From a virus: 47,993 bases of DNA. Positions 15,101 through 21,914 of the stretch are shown here, piece after piece. The position numbers were made by a program, and so were the translations under genes. The notes under the pieces were generated by a model. The model was not told the origin of the DNA. It saw only the letters and a program-made list of their open reading frames with translations, and ran no database searches. Location: IMG/VR virus record IMGVR_UViG_3300046736_000176, positions 1 through 47,993 of that record. One strand, written 5' to 3'. Within the stretch, counting starts at the first letter, position 1. Every line of letters starts with the position of its first letter.

Positions 15101-15592
15101 GTAGGAATAGCCAGTGGCACCGTTTCCGCTGGAGAAAATCCGGAAGATCACCGGGCCTTCGACAACGAACTGAAAGTTCGTGTCCTTCGACCAAATGCCG
15201 CCGTCACCGCTGGTTTCGCTGTCGACGCGCATCCAGCCGCCCATCGTGAAGTCGCCGTTCGTCAGGCCGTTCTTGCCTGGGAAGGTCGACGACATACTGG
15301 CATCGGCAAGATTGAACTGCTGGGACGATGCCTTGACGAACTCGGCTGAGTAATAGTCGTGCGGCCCGGTACCGCGAGTCGGTGCGCTGGCGCTGGGGAC
15401 CAGGACATCGCTGGATCCGGCAGAACTGGCTCTGTTGCCGGAAGTCTCGCTGAAATACCACCACGCGACCGGCTTTACCCCCGTGCCATCCGTAAAGTTT
15501 TCCGCTGGAGGCGGCGGCTCTTGCTGTAAAAGTGAATCGTCTTCGGCGAGGAGGGTATCCCCGCTCTCCATCAGGATCAGGATTTCACCCAT
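12164..15592 (-). CDS. Giant LamG plus 24-residue-repeat fibre protein
   Basis: A 1142-residue protein. After a short N-terminus, residues about 33-255 form a LamG/concanavalin-like lectin domain (VAWWYFSETSGNRASSAG, SAEFVKASSQQFNLADASM, GTWKHYVGRWTAATG, FDGALAELFVFDSALTDDQI). Residues 262-1094 are a tandem array of 33 exactly 24-residue units of consensus GTSAVTLPKLTGTATGSRTIPDRT, with one 41-residue interruption near the start containing NEFSYEFSSEF. The last 48 residues are a short end domain. I infer a long beta-structured shaft with a carbohydrate-binding head. No catalytic motif is visible. Its LamG domain is a paralogue of that in the 17293-20595 protein. The ATG overlaps a 25-codon frame by eight bases. 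Confidence 0.85.
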   Translation of the reverse strand: MGEILILMESGDTLLAEDDSLLQQEPPPPAENFTDGTGVKPVAWWYFSETSGNRASSAGSSDVLVPSASAPTRGTGPHDYYSAEFVKASSQQFNLADASMSSTFPGKNGLTNGDFTMGGWMRVDSETSGDGGIWSKDTNFQFVVEGPVIFRIFSSGNGATGYSYDDAGMSYGTWKHYVGRWTAATGAVELFVNGVKQSRVDTVSTRNTWTTDMFVGNATFKSNFDGALAELFVFDSALTDDQILSIYTNGLDARRAVVEISGTSAVISPKLTGTASGSRTIPDRTGTSAVTSPKLTGTATASRTIPSRTGTSAVISPKLTGTATASRTIPDRAGTSAVTSPKLIGAASGSRTIPDRTGTSAVISPKLTGTATASRTIPDRIGTSAVSLFPVLHVANVQHYAGNEFSYEFSSEFTVQTIDALSGTSVSTLPKATTTATGGRSIPDRIASGAVTWTKLTTASSASRTIPDRIAISAVTWPKLTGVAAGSRTIPNRTATSSGILPKATAAAAGARTIPNRTGTSSATLVALSQTATGSRLAPTVIGISASTVPKATGSGAGSRTSPARTGTSAVTLPLLGHSALGGRSLPGNTGASAIILPILTGTAAGIRTVPARTGGSAVVLSALTGTSAGTRTIPQRTGSGTATWPKLTTVTVASRTIPVRSGTISVTLPKATSTATAFRTLPDRTGGSAVRLSSLAGAGTGSRTVPALSGNSAVTWVKLAGLGSGGRSIPTRSGTSISILRFPQTAAAGSRTPPMLTATSLGALPFPTHGAAGQRSPPERIASSGVTLPMPTSSATGARQPPEAIAVSAVTLPKPTVVAIGSRQPPAAVVTSTVTLPTMTAAGAGSRTIPIRTGSSSSTVSKLSHSATGQRGIGGLDGLSSTRFPKPTGTGTGSRTIPARTGTSATILPFPLVSSLGIRIAPAAVGTSAVTLPRLGHAAAGEALLPGIYADSSVTLPTLTGSAAGTRSIPSRVATGSVRFPTFRTSSDGSRTIPQRTGSISGVLPFLRSSGQGQPFPPGITGTSALSLSLPAHVADGATILPIRNGVSQVVLRRPTHSAEGITSLPLRDATSSVTLPFPHHQAAGRFVVPGAIDLVWEVQMEGGTLAPDASLSGAASVEVDMGGGKSPDVYLIATVSAAPQ
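12311..14809 (-). repeat. Tandem array of 33 units of 72 bp (24 codons)
   Basis: The array is 2499 bases: 33 x 72 plus one 123-base interruption (41 codons) after the fifth unit. The first five units (highest coordinates) are almost identical in DNA; later ones diverge strongly but keep exactly 24 codons, with Gly/Ala-Thr-Ser at the start, a Leu-Pro near position 7-8 and Arg-x-Ile-Pro near position 18-21. Confidence 0.95.
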
Positions 15593-15662
15593 GGAAGACG
15601 GTCCCGGTCGCGGATCTCCGGCAGAGGGGGTGCCGCATCTCTAGGATATGGACATCGGCCAT
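15585..15662 (-). CDS. 25-codon micro-frame upstream of the repeat protein
   Basis: ATG 15662 with GGGAG nine bases upstream; encodes 25 residues (MADVHILEMRHPLCRRSATG...). Its stop lies inside the start of the repeat protein (ATGGGTGA, eight-base overlap), and that large gene has no clear ribosome site of its own, so the micro-frame may deliver ribosomes to it. It could also be chance. Confidence 0.3.
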   Translation of the reverse strand: MADVHILEMRHPLCRRSATGTVFHG

Positions 15663-15687
15663 GGGCGCGGCTCCCGGATGGGGACGG

Positions 15688-16662
15688 TCAGACATCGGAA
15701 TCGATATAGATTTTATTCAGTTGAAGATTCTGGTTCGCTCCAGCGGTGCCGACGCGGGTCTGGACGTGGAAGTTCAAGAACGCCGTATTGGTCGGCAGGT
15801 CGGTGGTGTAGGCGACGTTGTCCAGAACGACCGTCTGGGTGCTCTGATTGTAGACCCGGACCCCGATGAACGATGCGTTGGCCGGGGCGTAGAGGGAGAG
15901 ATCAAGGACTGTGCTGGTGTCTCTGGGAGCAGAGGATCCGAGGGATACCTTCGTTGCGGCACCCGTGGCGTCGTTCCGCATGAGCTGCCAGCCGTTCACG
16001 ATGGCATCCGCTCCGTCATAGCCGATACCGATCATGTCGGTCAGCGCCGATGGGTCCCCGCCCAGAACCGCCGTGGACACCGCCAGTCCGACGAATGTCT
16101 GGTGTCCCAACAGATTGGTATTCTGGCTGAAGCGAAAAAATGCATGAAATCCGCCGAGGTTCGCGGCATTGCCGCGCCAAATCTGTGGGACGTTTCCGCG
16201 TATCCCGCAGGTGGTAGCAGCCGTTGTCGCCGTAGTGACCCAGTTGGTGCGACGCATCGCCGTTTGTATATTGGTTGAAGCAAGAACCGGATGACTCGCC
16301 GTCCCCACGGACGTGAATGTGTTCCCCAGGATCGTGCCGGCGACGGTTCCCACGGACGGCTGCCACAGCATGAGGTTGTTGTTGATCAAGGATGGCTGAA
16401 GGAAGCAATCAACTCCGGTTTCGCTGACAAACTCGGGCATGATGCGCCCGGAATAGGATCTGGCGAACATCTTGATCGTATTCGTCTCAGACGCGGTTAC
16501 GCTGCCGGTCGCCTGCGCGGTCATCACAAACGGCTCGGGCGTGTTCCGGAGATCTGCCGCCGTCGTGACTTTGGTGGCCCCGCCCTGGACGATGGGGATT
16601 TTGGCTGTTCCGGCGACAGGGGTGGTCGCGACGGGCAGCGCGGAGATCTTTGTATTTACCAT
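15688..16662 (-). CDS. Tail fibre / virion surface protein
   Basis: A 324-residue protein. The N-terminus (VNTKISALPVATTPVAGTAK, then IPIVQGGATKVTTAADLRNT) is the widespread 'KISxLPxATxP...IPIVQGGxTxK' opening of phage fibre proteins that attaches to the virion. The remaining 270 residues are beta-rich (MFARSYSGRIMPEFVSETGV, FHAFFRFSQNTNLLGHQTFV, GIGYDGADAIVNGWQLMRND, VRVYNQSTQTVVLDN) and resemble a trimeric fibre-tip domain. Role in host recognition is inferred. Confidence 0.75.
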   Translation of the reverse strand: MVNTKISALPVATTPVAGTAKIPIVQGGATKVTTAADLRNTPEPFVMTAQATGSVTASETNTIKMFARSYSGRIMPEFVSETGVDCFLQPSLINNNLMLWQPSVGTVAGTILGNTFTSVGTASHPVLASTNIQTAMRRTNWVTTATTAATTCGIRGNVPQIWRGNAANLGGFHAFFRFSQNTNLLGHQTFVGLAVSTAVLGGDPSALTDMIGIGYDGADAIVNGWQLMRNDATGAATKVSLGSSAPRDTSTVLDLSLYAPANASFIGVRVYNQSTQTVVLDNVAYTTDLPTNTAFLNFHVQTRVGTAGANQNLQLNKIYIDSDV

Positions 16663-16689
16663 GGGGCCAAGCCTCTTCCGGATTCCCTG

Positions 16690-16944
16690 TTACGGCGTGA
16701 CGGCAGGAACCTCTATCAGGGTTTGAAGGACACCACCCTCGTTGAGCGGCTGGGCCAAGGGATAATTCACCCTGACTCCCTGCAAAATTTTCTGTTCGAC
16801 CGTCAAGAGCAGTGCTTGCACGCCTCTCCACTGAGGAATCTGGGACATGGTCGATTCACTGATGGTCGTCGGATTGGCGTAGACAATCTCAATGTCCGGG
16901 TACAGCAGGGCGAACAGGGTGGCGACATCCATGGTATTTGCCAT
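16690..16944 (-). CDS. Small hypothetical protein, paralogue of the next gene
   Basis: An 84-residue protein with the pattern MDVATLFALLYPDIEIVYAN, a central QIPQWRGVQALLLTV and EQKILQGVRVNYPLAQP. The same framework appears in the 94-residue gene just upstream (ALFEMLYPDIPVQY, QIPQWQGVRAIL, YPPTQP), so the two are tandem duplicates. Helical with a strand pair; no known function. Located between two fibre genes, it may be a chaperone or small subunit for one of them. Confidence 0.65.
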   Translation of the reverse strand: MANTMDVATLFALLYPDIEIVYANPTTISESTMSQIPQWRGVQALLLTVEQKILQGVRVNYPLAQPLNEGGVLQTLIEVPAVTP

Positions 16945-16965
16945 TGTCTTATCTTTCCTGATTAG

Positions 16966-17250
16966 TTAAGGAAGATTGGAAAAGTCACCAACAGTCACAT
17001 TAACCCCCCGTGCAGCATTAGTTATAACCTCTTCGTCACACGGCTGTGTTGGAGGGTAGATGGTTTTAACACCAGCCGTAATTTTGAATTCCATAGTATC
17101 CAGTATAGCTCTGACTCCCTGCCATTGAGGAATTTGCTCCATTGCCATTACATCTACTTGCTCCCACGTTGGTGATGGAACAGTATACTGCACAGGAATA
17201 TCTGGATACAGCATTTCAAACAACGCTATTACGTCATAGAGAACGGCCAT
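16966..17250 (-). CDS. Small hypothetical protein, AT-richer paralogue
   Basis: A 94-residue protein with the same framework as the gene at 16690-16944 (LYPDIPVQY, EQIPQWQGVRAILDTM, YPPTQP). Codon use is visibly richer in A and T than in its neighbours, so this copy may have been acquired separately. The C-terminus (ARGVNVTVGDFSNLP) is longer than in the paralogue. Function unknown. Confidence 0.65.
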   Translation of the reverse strand: MAVLYDVIALFEMLYPDIPVQYTVPSPTWEQVDVMAMEQIPQWQGVRAILDTMEFKITAGVKTIYPPTQPCDEEVITNAARGVNVTVGDFSNLP

Positions 17251-17292
17251 AATGTCATCTTCCTTTCAGGGTCTTGTGATTGGTGGATACTG

Positions 17293-20200
17293 TCACTGGC
17301 CGAGTTGCTTGATCTGGATGGCCACGTCCCGCTCGAAGCGCTGGCCGTCCGTGACGTCGATGGTGCAAGTCAGGGTGTGGGTTTCTCCATCTCCGTTCCA
17401 GTTGGGCCGCGTTCTGTCCGTAGCATTGACCTCCAGCCAAAGCGTGACGTTGGTCAAGTCGTTGCTCATCGCCCGGATGCGGAGCCCCGCCAGCACGGCC
17501 AGGCCGGACAGGGCAACGTTGACGATCTCGATCCGGTTTTCCCCGGCAAGTTCCGTGCCACAGTTGATGGTGTAGGCTTTCTTCTCTCCCGGATCGAGGG
17601 CGGAACGCCAGGACACCCGCGCGCTGCCGTCGCCAAAGTCAGCGGTTCTCCAGGCCGGAGCATTGATATGGGGAACAATGTCGAAGCCGCCCGGAACCGT
17701 CCGCAGTCCGAGTGCGGCATGGACGAACTTCAGCCACCTGATGGCGCTGGTGCCAATCCTGTTGGGGACCGTCCTGGTGCCGTTCCCGAGGCCACGCAGC
17801 GCCACCAAGCGAACGATAGAAACGCCGATCCTGGAGGTTGGGTTTCCGGCTGTCCCGAGAGCGGAGACGGACAGCTTGGGCCAGACGACGGCCGAGGTAC
17901 CGGTGCGCGTCGGAATGGCCCTGGCGCCAATGGCGGTTCCGCGCAGGGCGGTCAGGCGCACGGCAGAGGCACCGATCCTGGCGGACGTCGTGCCGGTCGT
18001 CCCGAGGGCCAGCGTGGAAAGGTTCGGCCATCTGGAGGCGGAGGTCCCGGTCCGCGCCGGGATCGTCCGGGCACCGGTGGCGGTGCCGCGCAACGCGGTC
18101 AGGAAAACGGCGGAGACGCCAATCCTGAAGGTCGGCAGGCTCGCGGTCCCCGTCGCAGTTCCGCGCAGGGCGGTCAAGCGCACGGCGGAGGTGGCATCTT
18201 TCGCCGGTATCGTCCGGGTGCCGAAACCGGTTCCGGTCAGGGAGATCAAGCGCACGGCGGACGTGGCGACCAGGGCGGGAAGAACGCGGGTTCCAACGCC
18301 GGCCCCTCTCAGGGCGGAGAGACGGACCGCAGAGGTTCCAAGGATCGTAGTCGCGGACGACAGCTCCAGCGCCCCGACGCTGGGGGTGCCGGAGAACTCC
18401 GTCTTGACGAAATCCAGCGTCCCCGCCGGCAAGGCGGCACCGGCGCTCCGGCCGGACGATCCAACCGCAAGATGGTAATCCCCAGCGGCGGCGTTGACAA
18501 AGGTCGGGTTTACTTGGATCGAATTGCTCGCGCCATCCAGGGCCTGCTCCCAGGCCGCATAGCTGGAGTAGTCGTCGTTCCAGTAGATGAAGTTGGTTCT
18601 GGCCGGTCCAAAGAGGTTTTTGTTGAAGGAAACATTCGCGGCGGTATTGACCCCGGTATCCGCCAGGATGACACGGCCTGTCGTTTGGCTGACGATGTTG
18701 TTGAAGATCTGGTTCCCGGCGAAGTGAGATCCGCCGCCACCATTGGAGAAGTTGAACCCCCCTTGGCAGTTAACCAGTGTATTATTATAAACGAGATTAT
18801 TGTCACAGTTCCTGATGATGGCTATGCCTGGGTAATAAACGGTTCCAACGACAACGTTTGAGTGTGCTTTAACGGAATTACAGTCCTCGATCTGGATGCC
18901 CCAGGATGACGTTCTCTCAACACGATTGCGCCTGGCAATACAGTTCAATCCTACGGTATCGAACCATATACCGCAGCCGTGGGAATAGTTGCCATCTATA
19001 CCCTCGTCGTGAACGTAGTTATCCTCGATGATGCAGTCGTTTATCTCCCTGCCGATCGGCCGGATGCCACCGGTAAAGGAAAACTCGTCATTTTCTTTTC
19101 GTCTCGGCTGCCAGCAGTTGCCGTATGTTTCATTGTTGCGGATGCGAATGCCAGCCATGGATATCGCGTTTTGTCCGGCAACCGTGATCCCACAGGCGCC
19201 GTTCGCATAGCACACGTTGTTGCTGACTTCGAACCCCTGTGTGCTGAGGTTCGTGTGGGTATAGATGTGGACGCCGTTTTCGGAAGCGTGGGTGAGTATG
19301 CATCGGCGGACGATGCCGTCGTTGTTCGTGTCTGCGAAAATATTTGCCTTGTAGGCTCCTCTGACCCAGATATCCTCGATCGTCCAGTGATCCGTCCCCT
19401 GGATACGCATGGGATAGGTTCTTATCCCGATTTCCATGGTGTGGCCGGAAGGGGCGTCATCACCGGCAAGACGGACATACTGCCTGAAGTTGACCGGATC
19501 CCACCATTCGTTGCCGAGGCCCATGTCCGCCTTGAGGTCAACGAGCCTGAGCGGATTGCCGTCGCTGAAGACGCCGCCGGGTTTCGATGTAAAGGGCTTG
19601 TAGTAGTAGGTCGGTCCGACCTGCGTTCTGGAGCCATTCAGCCCGCTGTTATAGATGGAGGCGATCTGGGCATCGGTCAGGGCCGTATTGAAAACGAACA
19701 GTTCGGTCAGGGCGCCGTCGAAATTAGACTTGAAGGTGGCGTTGCCGACTTGGAAGGCCCCAGTCGAGGTATTCCTGGTGGTAATCGTCGCGGGGGTCTT
19801 CTTGACGCCGTTGACGAACAGGACGGTCTCGCCGGTACCCGCCGTCCAGCGCCCGACATAATGCCTCCAGGTTCCCGCGCTGTAGGTCGTGCTATCCCCG
19901 GAGGCCGCCGCCCCGGCGTTGTTCGCCCCGAATACCCGGAACTGGACAACGCTGCCCTCGATCATGATCTGGTAGTTGGTGTCCTTGGAAAGGATCCCGC
20001 CGTCGCCGGCCGTCTCAGCGTCGACCCGGACCCAGCCCCCGACCGTGACCGATGCGTTCGGCACAGTTGACCGACCGGGAAAATCGGCCGTCATGGAGGT
20101 TTCCGCCAGAGTGAACTGCTGGGAGGACGCCTTGACGAACTCCGCGGAGAACTGACCGTGGGGGCCAGTCCCGCGCGTCGGCGAATTTGTGCTCGGGACG

Positions 20201-20595
20201 AGTCCGTTCCCGGTTCCCGCCGTGCTGGCCCGCGTGCCGGTGGTTTCCGAAAATCCCCACCAGGCAATGGGCCGGGAACCGCTGGTGTCGGTAAAGTCCT
20301 CTCCGGATGAACCGCCGGATGGAGACTCCATCGTCCAGCCGGTGATGATGTCTGAGCCGTCGATGATCGGCGCTGTGCCGGTGCCATAGGCTCCGAAGGT
20401 AAGGCGGGAGGACACACTGCTCCCGCCCTTGTAACAGACAAACTCCTCTCTCCAACGACTGCCGCGCTTGAACAGCACGGAGTCCCCGGCCCCGATATTG
20501 GCTCCGGCGGCTTTGCCAAGGGATGCCCACGCAGTGGCATCCGACAGACCGTCGGCGCTGTCGTTGCCACCGTTCTTGACGTAGTAGGTCGTCAT
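17293..20595 (-). CDS. Tail spike: LamG, right-handed beta-helix, repeat array and C-terminal domain
   Basis: An 1100-residue spike. Residues 1-95 open as TYYVKNGGNDSADGLSDATA, the start typical of pectate-lyase-like beta-helix proteins. Residues about 100-330 are an inserted LamG-like domain (SAEFVKASSQQFTLAETSM, WRHYVGRWTAGTGE). Residues about 360-720 return to a right-handed beta-helix with Asn-rich turns (VSNNVCYANGACGITVAG, IEDNYVHDEGIDGN, NNLVYNNTLVNCQGGFNF). Residues 753-970 are nine 23-25-residue repeats of the family seen in the 12164-15592 protein. Residues 976-1100 (PAWRTADFGDGSARVSW, SALDPGEKKAYTINCGTEL) form a domain shared with the 21429-21902 protein. Likely binds and perhaps cleaves a host polysaccharide; catalytic residues cannot be assigned. 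Confidence 0.85.
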   Translation of the reverse strand: MTTYYVKNGGNDSADGLSDATAWASLGKAAGANIGAGDSVLFKRGSRWREEFVCYKGGSSVSSRLTFGAYGTGTAPIIDGSDIITGWTMESPSGGSSGEDFTDTSGSRPIAWWGFSETTGTRASTAGTGNGLVPSTNSPTRGTGPHGQFSAEFVKASSQQFTLAETSMTADFPGRSTVPNASVTVGGWVRVDAETAGDGGILSKDTNYQIMIEGSVVQFRVFGANNAGAAASGDSTTYSAGTWRHYVGRWTAGTGETVLFVNGVKKTPATITTRNTSTGAFQVGNATFKSNFDGALTELFVFNTALTDAQIASIYNSGLNGSRTQVGPTYYYKPFTSKPGGVFSDGNPLRLVDLKADMGLGNEWWDPVNFRQYVRLAGDDAPSGHTMEIGIRTYPMRIQGTDHWTIEDIWVRGAYKANIFADTNNDGIVRRCILTHASENGVHIYTHTNLSTQGFEVSNNVCYANGACGITVAGQNAISMAGIRIRNNETYGNCWQPRRKENDEFSFTGGIRPIGREINDCIIEDNYVHDEGIDGNYSHGCGIWFDTVGLNCIARRNRVERTSSWGIQIEDCNSVKAHSNVVVGTVYYPGIAIIRNCDNNLVYNNTLVNCQGGFNFSNGGGGSHFAGNQIFNNIVSQTTGRVILADTGVNTAANVSFNKNLFGPARTNFIYWNDDYSSYAAWEQALDGASNSIQVNPTFVNAAAGDYHLAVGSSGRSAGAALPAGTLDFVKTEFSGTPSVGALELSSATTILGTSAVRLSALRGAGVGTRVLPALVATSAVRLISLTGTGFGTRTIPAKDATSAVRLTALRGTATGTASLPTFRIGVSAVFLTALRGTATGARTIPARTGTSASRWPNLSTLALGTTGTTSARIGASAVRLTALRGTAIGARAIPTRTGTSAVVWPKLSVSALGTAGNPTSRIGVSIVRLVALRGLGNGTRTVPNRIGTSAIRWLKFVHAALGLRTVPGGFDIVPHINAPAWRTADFGDGSARVSWRSALDPGEKKAYTINCGTELAGENRIEIVNVALSGLAVLAGLRIRAMSNDLTNVTLWLEVNATDRTRPNWNGDGETHTLTCTIDVTDGQRFERDVAIQIKQLGQ
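17686..18339 (-). repeat. Nine tandem repeats of 23-25 codons
   Basis: Units such as ATSAVRLISLTGTGFGTRTI and GTSAVVWPKLSVSALGTAGN alternate between 24 and 25 codons (lengths 24,24,25,24,25,24,25,24,23). Same consensus as the array at 12311-14809. Confidence 0.9.
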
Positions 20596-20599
20596 TGGG

Positions 20600-20620
20600 T
20601 TTCCCCCATGTCAGGGGAAA
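20600..20620 (-). promoter_or_regulatory. Hairpin covering the ribosome site of the spike gene
   Basis: Minus strand TTTCCCC-TGACATG-GGGGAAA. The 3' arm contains the GGGGGAAA ribosome site of the gene at 20595; the 5' arm begins two bases after the stop of the preceding gene, so a terminating ribosome could open it and couple translation. Confidence 0.5.
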
Positions 20621-20622
20621 TG

Positions 20623-21036
20623 TTAGGCCGTCGGCAGGGTGATCGATAGGGAAGAGACGCTGACGACGCCGCCGGCAACGATGTTGGTTGCCGTCAGGTT
20701 GAGCTGCTGGCCGCTGGTGCCGACCGTTCCCTGGTATATCGTGGTTGTCCCGGCGGTGTTGGTGGCGCGGAAGAAAGTCGCGGTGCCATCTGCATCTGCG
20801 CTGCTATCCTGTGTAATCGCATTGGCGGTAATGATGCGGTCCGCTCCCGAAGCCGTCGCGGCGGCGAAGGCGGTCGCCCCGAATGTGAGCTGGGCGAGAA
20901 GGGTATTGCCGGACAAGGCCGTGTCGGCGGTGGCCGGTTCTGTCCCGGAATAAATCCGAAGAAGGCCGGAGTTGAGCGATGTCGCCAGGGTGGTGAGCAT
21001 CGAATCCGCGGTGCCGGTCGTGATCTTTAGGGCCAT
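20623..21036 (-). CDS. Small virion protein of the fibre region
   Basis: A 137-residue beta-rich protein: ALKITTGTADSMLTTLATSL, then LRIYSGTEPATADTALSG, LLAQLTFGATAFAAATASG and ADGTATFFRATNTAGTTTIY. This pattern (RIYSGTxPATADxAL..NxLLAxLTFGxxAF) is common in phage genomes near tail fibres, usually annotated as a structural or hypothetical protein. It probably folds as a beta sandwich. A strong terminator lies just upstream of its start. Confidence 0.72.
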   Translation of the reverse strand: MALKITTGTADSMLTTLATSLNSGLLRIYSGTEPATADTALSGNTLLAQLTFGATAFAAATASGADRIITANAITQDSSADADGTATFFRATNTAGTTTIYQGTVGTSGQQLNLTATNIVAGGVVSVSSLSITLPTA

Positions 21037-21053
21037 GTCAGAACTCCGATCAT

Positions 21054-21086
21054 GAAAAAGCCCGCCTCGGATTTCTCCGGGCGGGC
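21054..21086 (-). terminator. Rho-independent terminator with GAAA tetraloop
   Basis: Minus strand GCCCGCC-CGGA-GAAA-TCCG-A-GGCGGGC followed by TTTTT. Lies after the gene ending at 21109 and 18 bases before the next start. Confidence 0.92.
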
Positions 21087-21108
21087 GGGACGTTGGGGTG
21101 GATGGCTT

Positions 21109-21420
21109 CTAGTCGGGGGCCACGGCAGTGGATATCAATCTTAAGTAGCGCCCGCGCATGACCGGATCCGATATCTTGGGATCTGTAACCTTGATGACGC
21201 GGTAGTCGCGACCGTCAAAGTTTATTACCTGTCCCTGGAGTTGTTGGTTTGGAACTCCAGGCAACTTCTCGACGAAAATCTCGTGGGAAGCTCTGAGCGC
21301 GTTGGCGTCGGCTTCCTTCAGCTTCACGAGACTAGCCAGGACGGTGCGTCCAAGCAGGACGATTTCTCTGCGACCCGTGTCCTTGTAGCGTTCCTGCTGC
21401 TGGGGAACCTCGAAGACCAT
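21109..21420 (-). CDS. Hypothetical protein, fibre region
   Basis: A 103-residue protein starting at ATG 21420 (AGGTAG nine bases upstream), eight bases after the preceding stop. N-terminal half helical and charged (VFEVPQQQERYKDTGRREIV, LASLVKLKEADANALRAS), C-terminal half beta (LQGQVINFDGRDYRVIKVTD, VMRGRYLRLIS). The 'GxVINFDGRDYRVIKVTDP' part looks like a small barrel. Not recognised. It is the last gene before a terminator. Longer upstream extension in this frame would run through the next gene and was rejected. Confidence 0.65.
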   Translation of the reverse strand: MVFEVPQQQERYKDTGRREIVLLGRTVLASLVKLKEADANALRASHEIFVEKLPGVPNQQLQGQVINFDGRDYRVIKVTDPKISDPVMRGRYLRLISTAVAPD

Positions 21421-21428
21421 GGCGCTAC

Positions 21429-21902
21429 CTATAGCTGGAGAATCCTGAGGCTGATGTCTCTCTGGAAGATGTGACCACCCATCGATGTGATGGTGACCGT
21501 GACAAGATGGGTCTCTCCGGGAGATGCCCAACCCGGCCGAGCCCGGTCCGCCGGGTTGATCTCGAACCAGATGCTGACCTGGGTCAGGTCGTTGGTAACA
21601 CCGTAGATCCTGAGGCCGACCAGAGCCGCCAGGCCGGAGAGTTCGACGTTGACGGAACTGATCGTGTCGTTGATGCCGTTGAGTTCTGTGGCAGCGTTGA
21701 CGGTGTAGATCTTGCGTTCTGATGGATCCAGGGCGGAGGTCCAGGAGACGATGGTGGTGCCGTCCCCGAAGTTGGCTGTCCGCCATGGCGGGGCTAGGGC
21801 ATGGAACACGGCTCCAGGATCTCCTTTCAGCAGTATCTTGCCCGAGGCGGAACCGCCGGTTTGCAGTTGCAGGTAGCTTCCGTTCTGGAGGAGCAGGGCC
21901 AT
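21429..21902 (-). CDS. Virion protein sharing the C-terminal domain of the beta-helix spike
   Basis: A 157-residue protein. Residues 1-30 (LLLQNGSYLQLQTGGSASGK) resemble short fibre N-termini. Residues about 38-157 are a paralogue of residues 976-1100 of the 17293-20595 spike: PPWRTANFGDGTTIVSW, SALDPSERKIYTVNAATELN, LSGLAALVGLRIYGVTNDLT, WFEINPADRARPGW. The shared domain looks like an immunoglobulin-like beta sandwich, so it may be a binding or trimerisation module exchanged between spikes. Confidence 0.75.
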   Translation of the reverse strand: MALLLQNGSYLQLQTGGSASGKILLKGDPGAVFHALAPPWRTANFGDGTTIVSWTSALDPSERKIYTVNAATELNGINDTISSVNVELSGLAALVGLRIYGVTNDLTQVSIWFEINPADRARPGWASPGETHLVTVTITSMGGHIFQRDISLRILQL

Positions 21903-21914
21903 GTCGTCGCTCCT

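Noticed and set aside
17305-18861. Plus-strand open frame of 518 codons opposite the spike repeats
   Set aside because: It is a Gly/Arg-rich shadow of the minus-strand repeat array.
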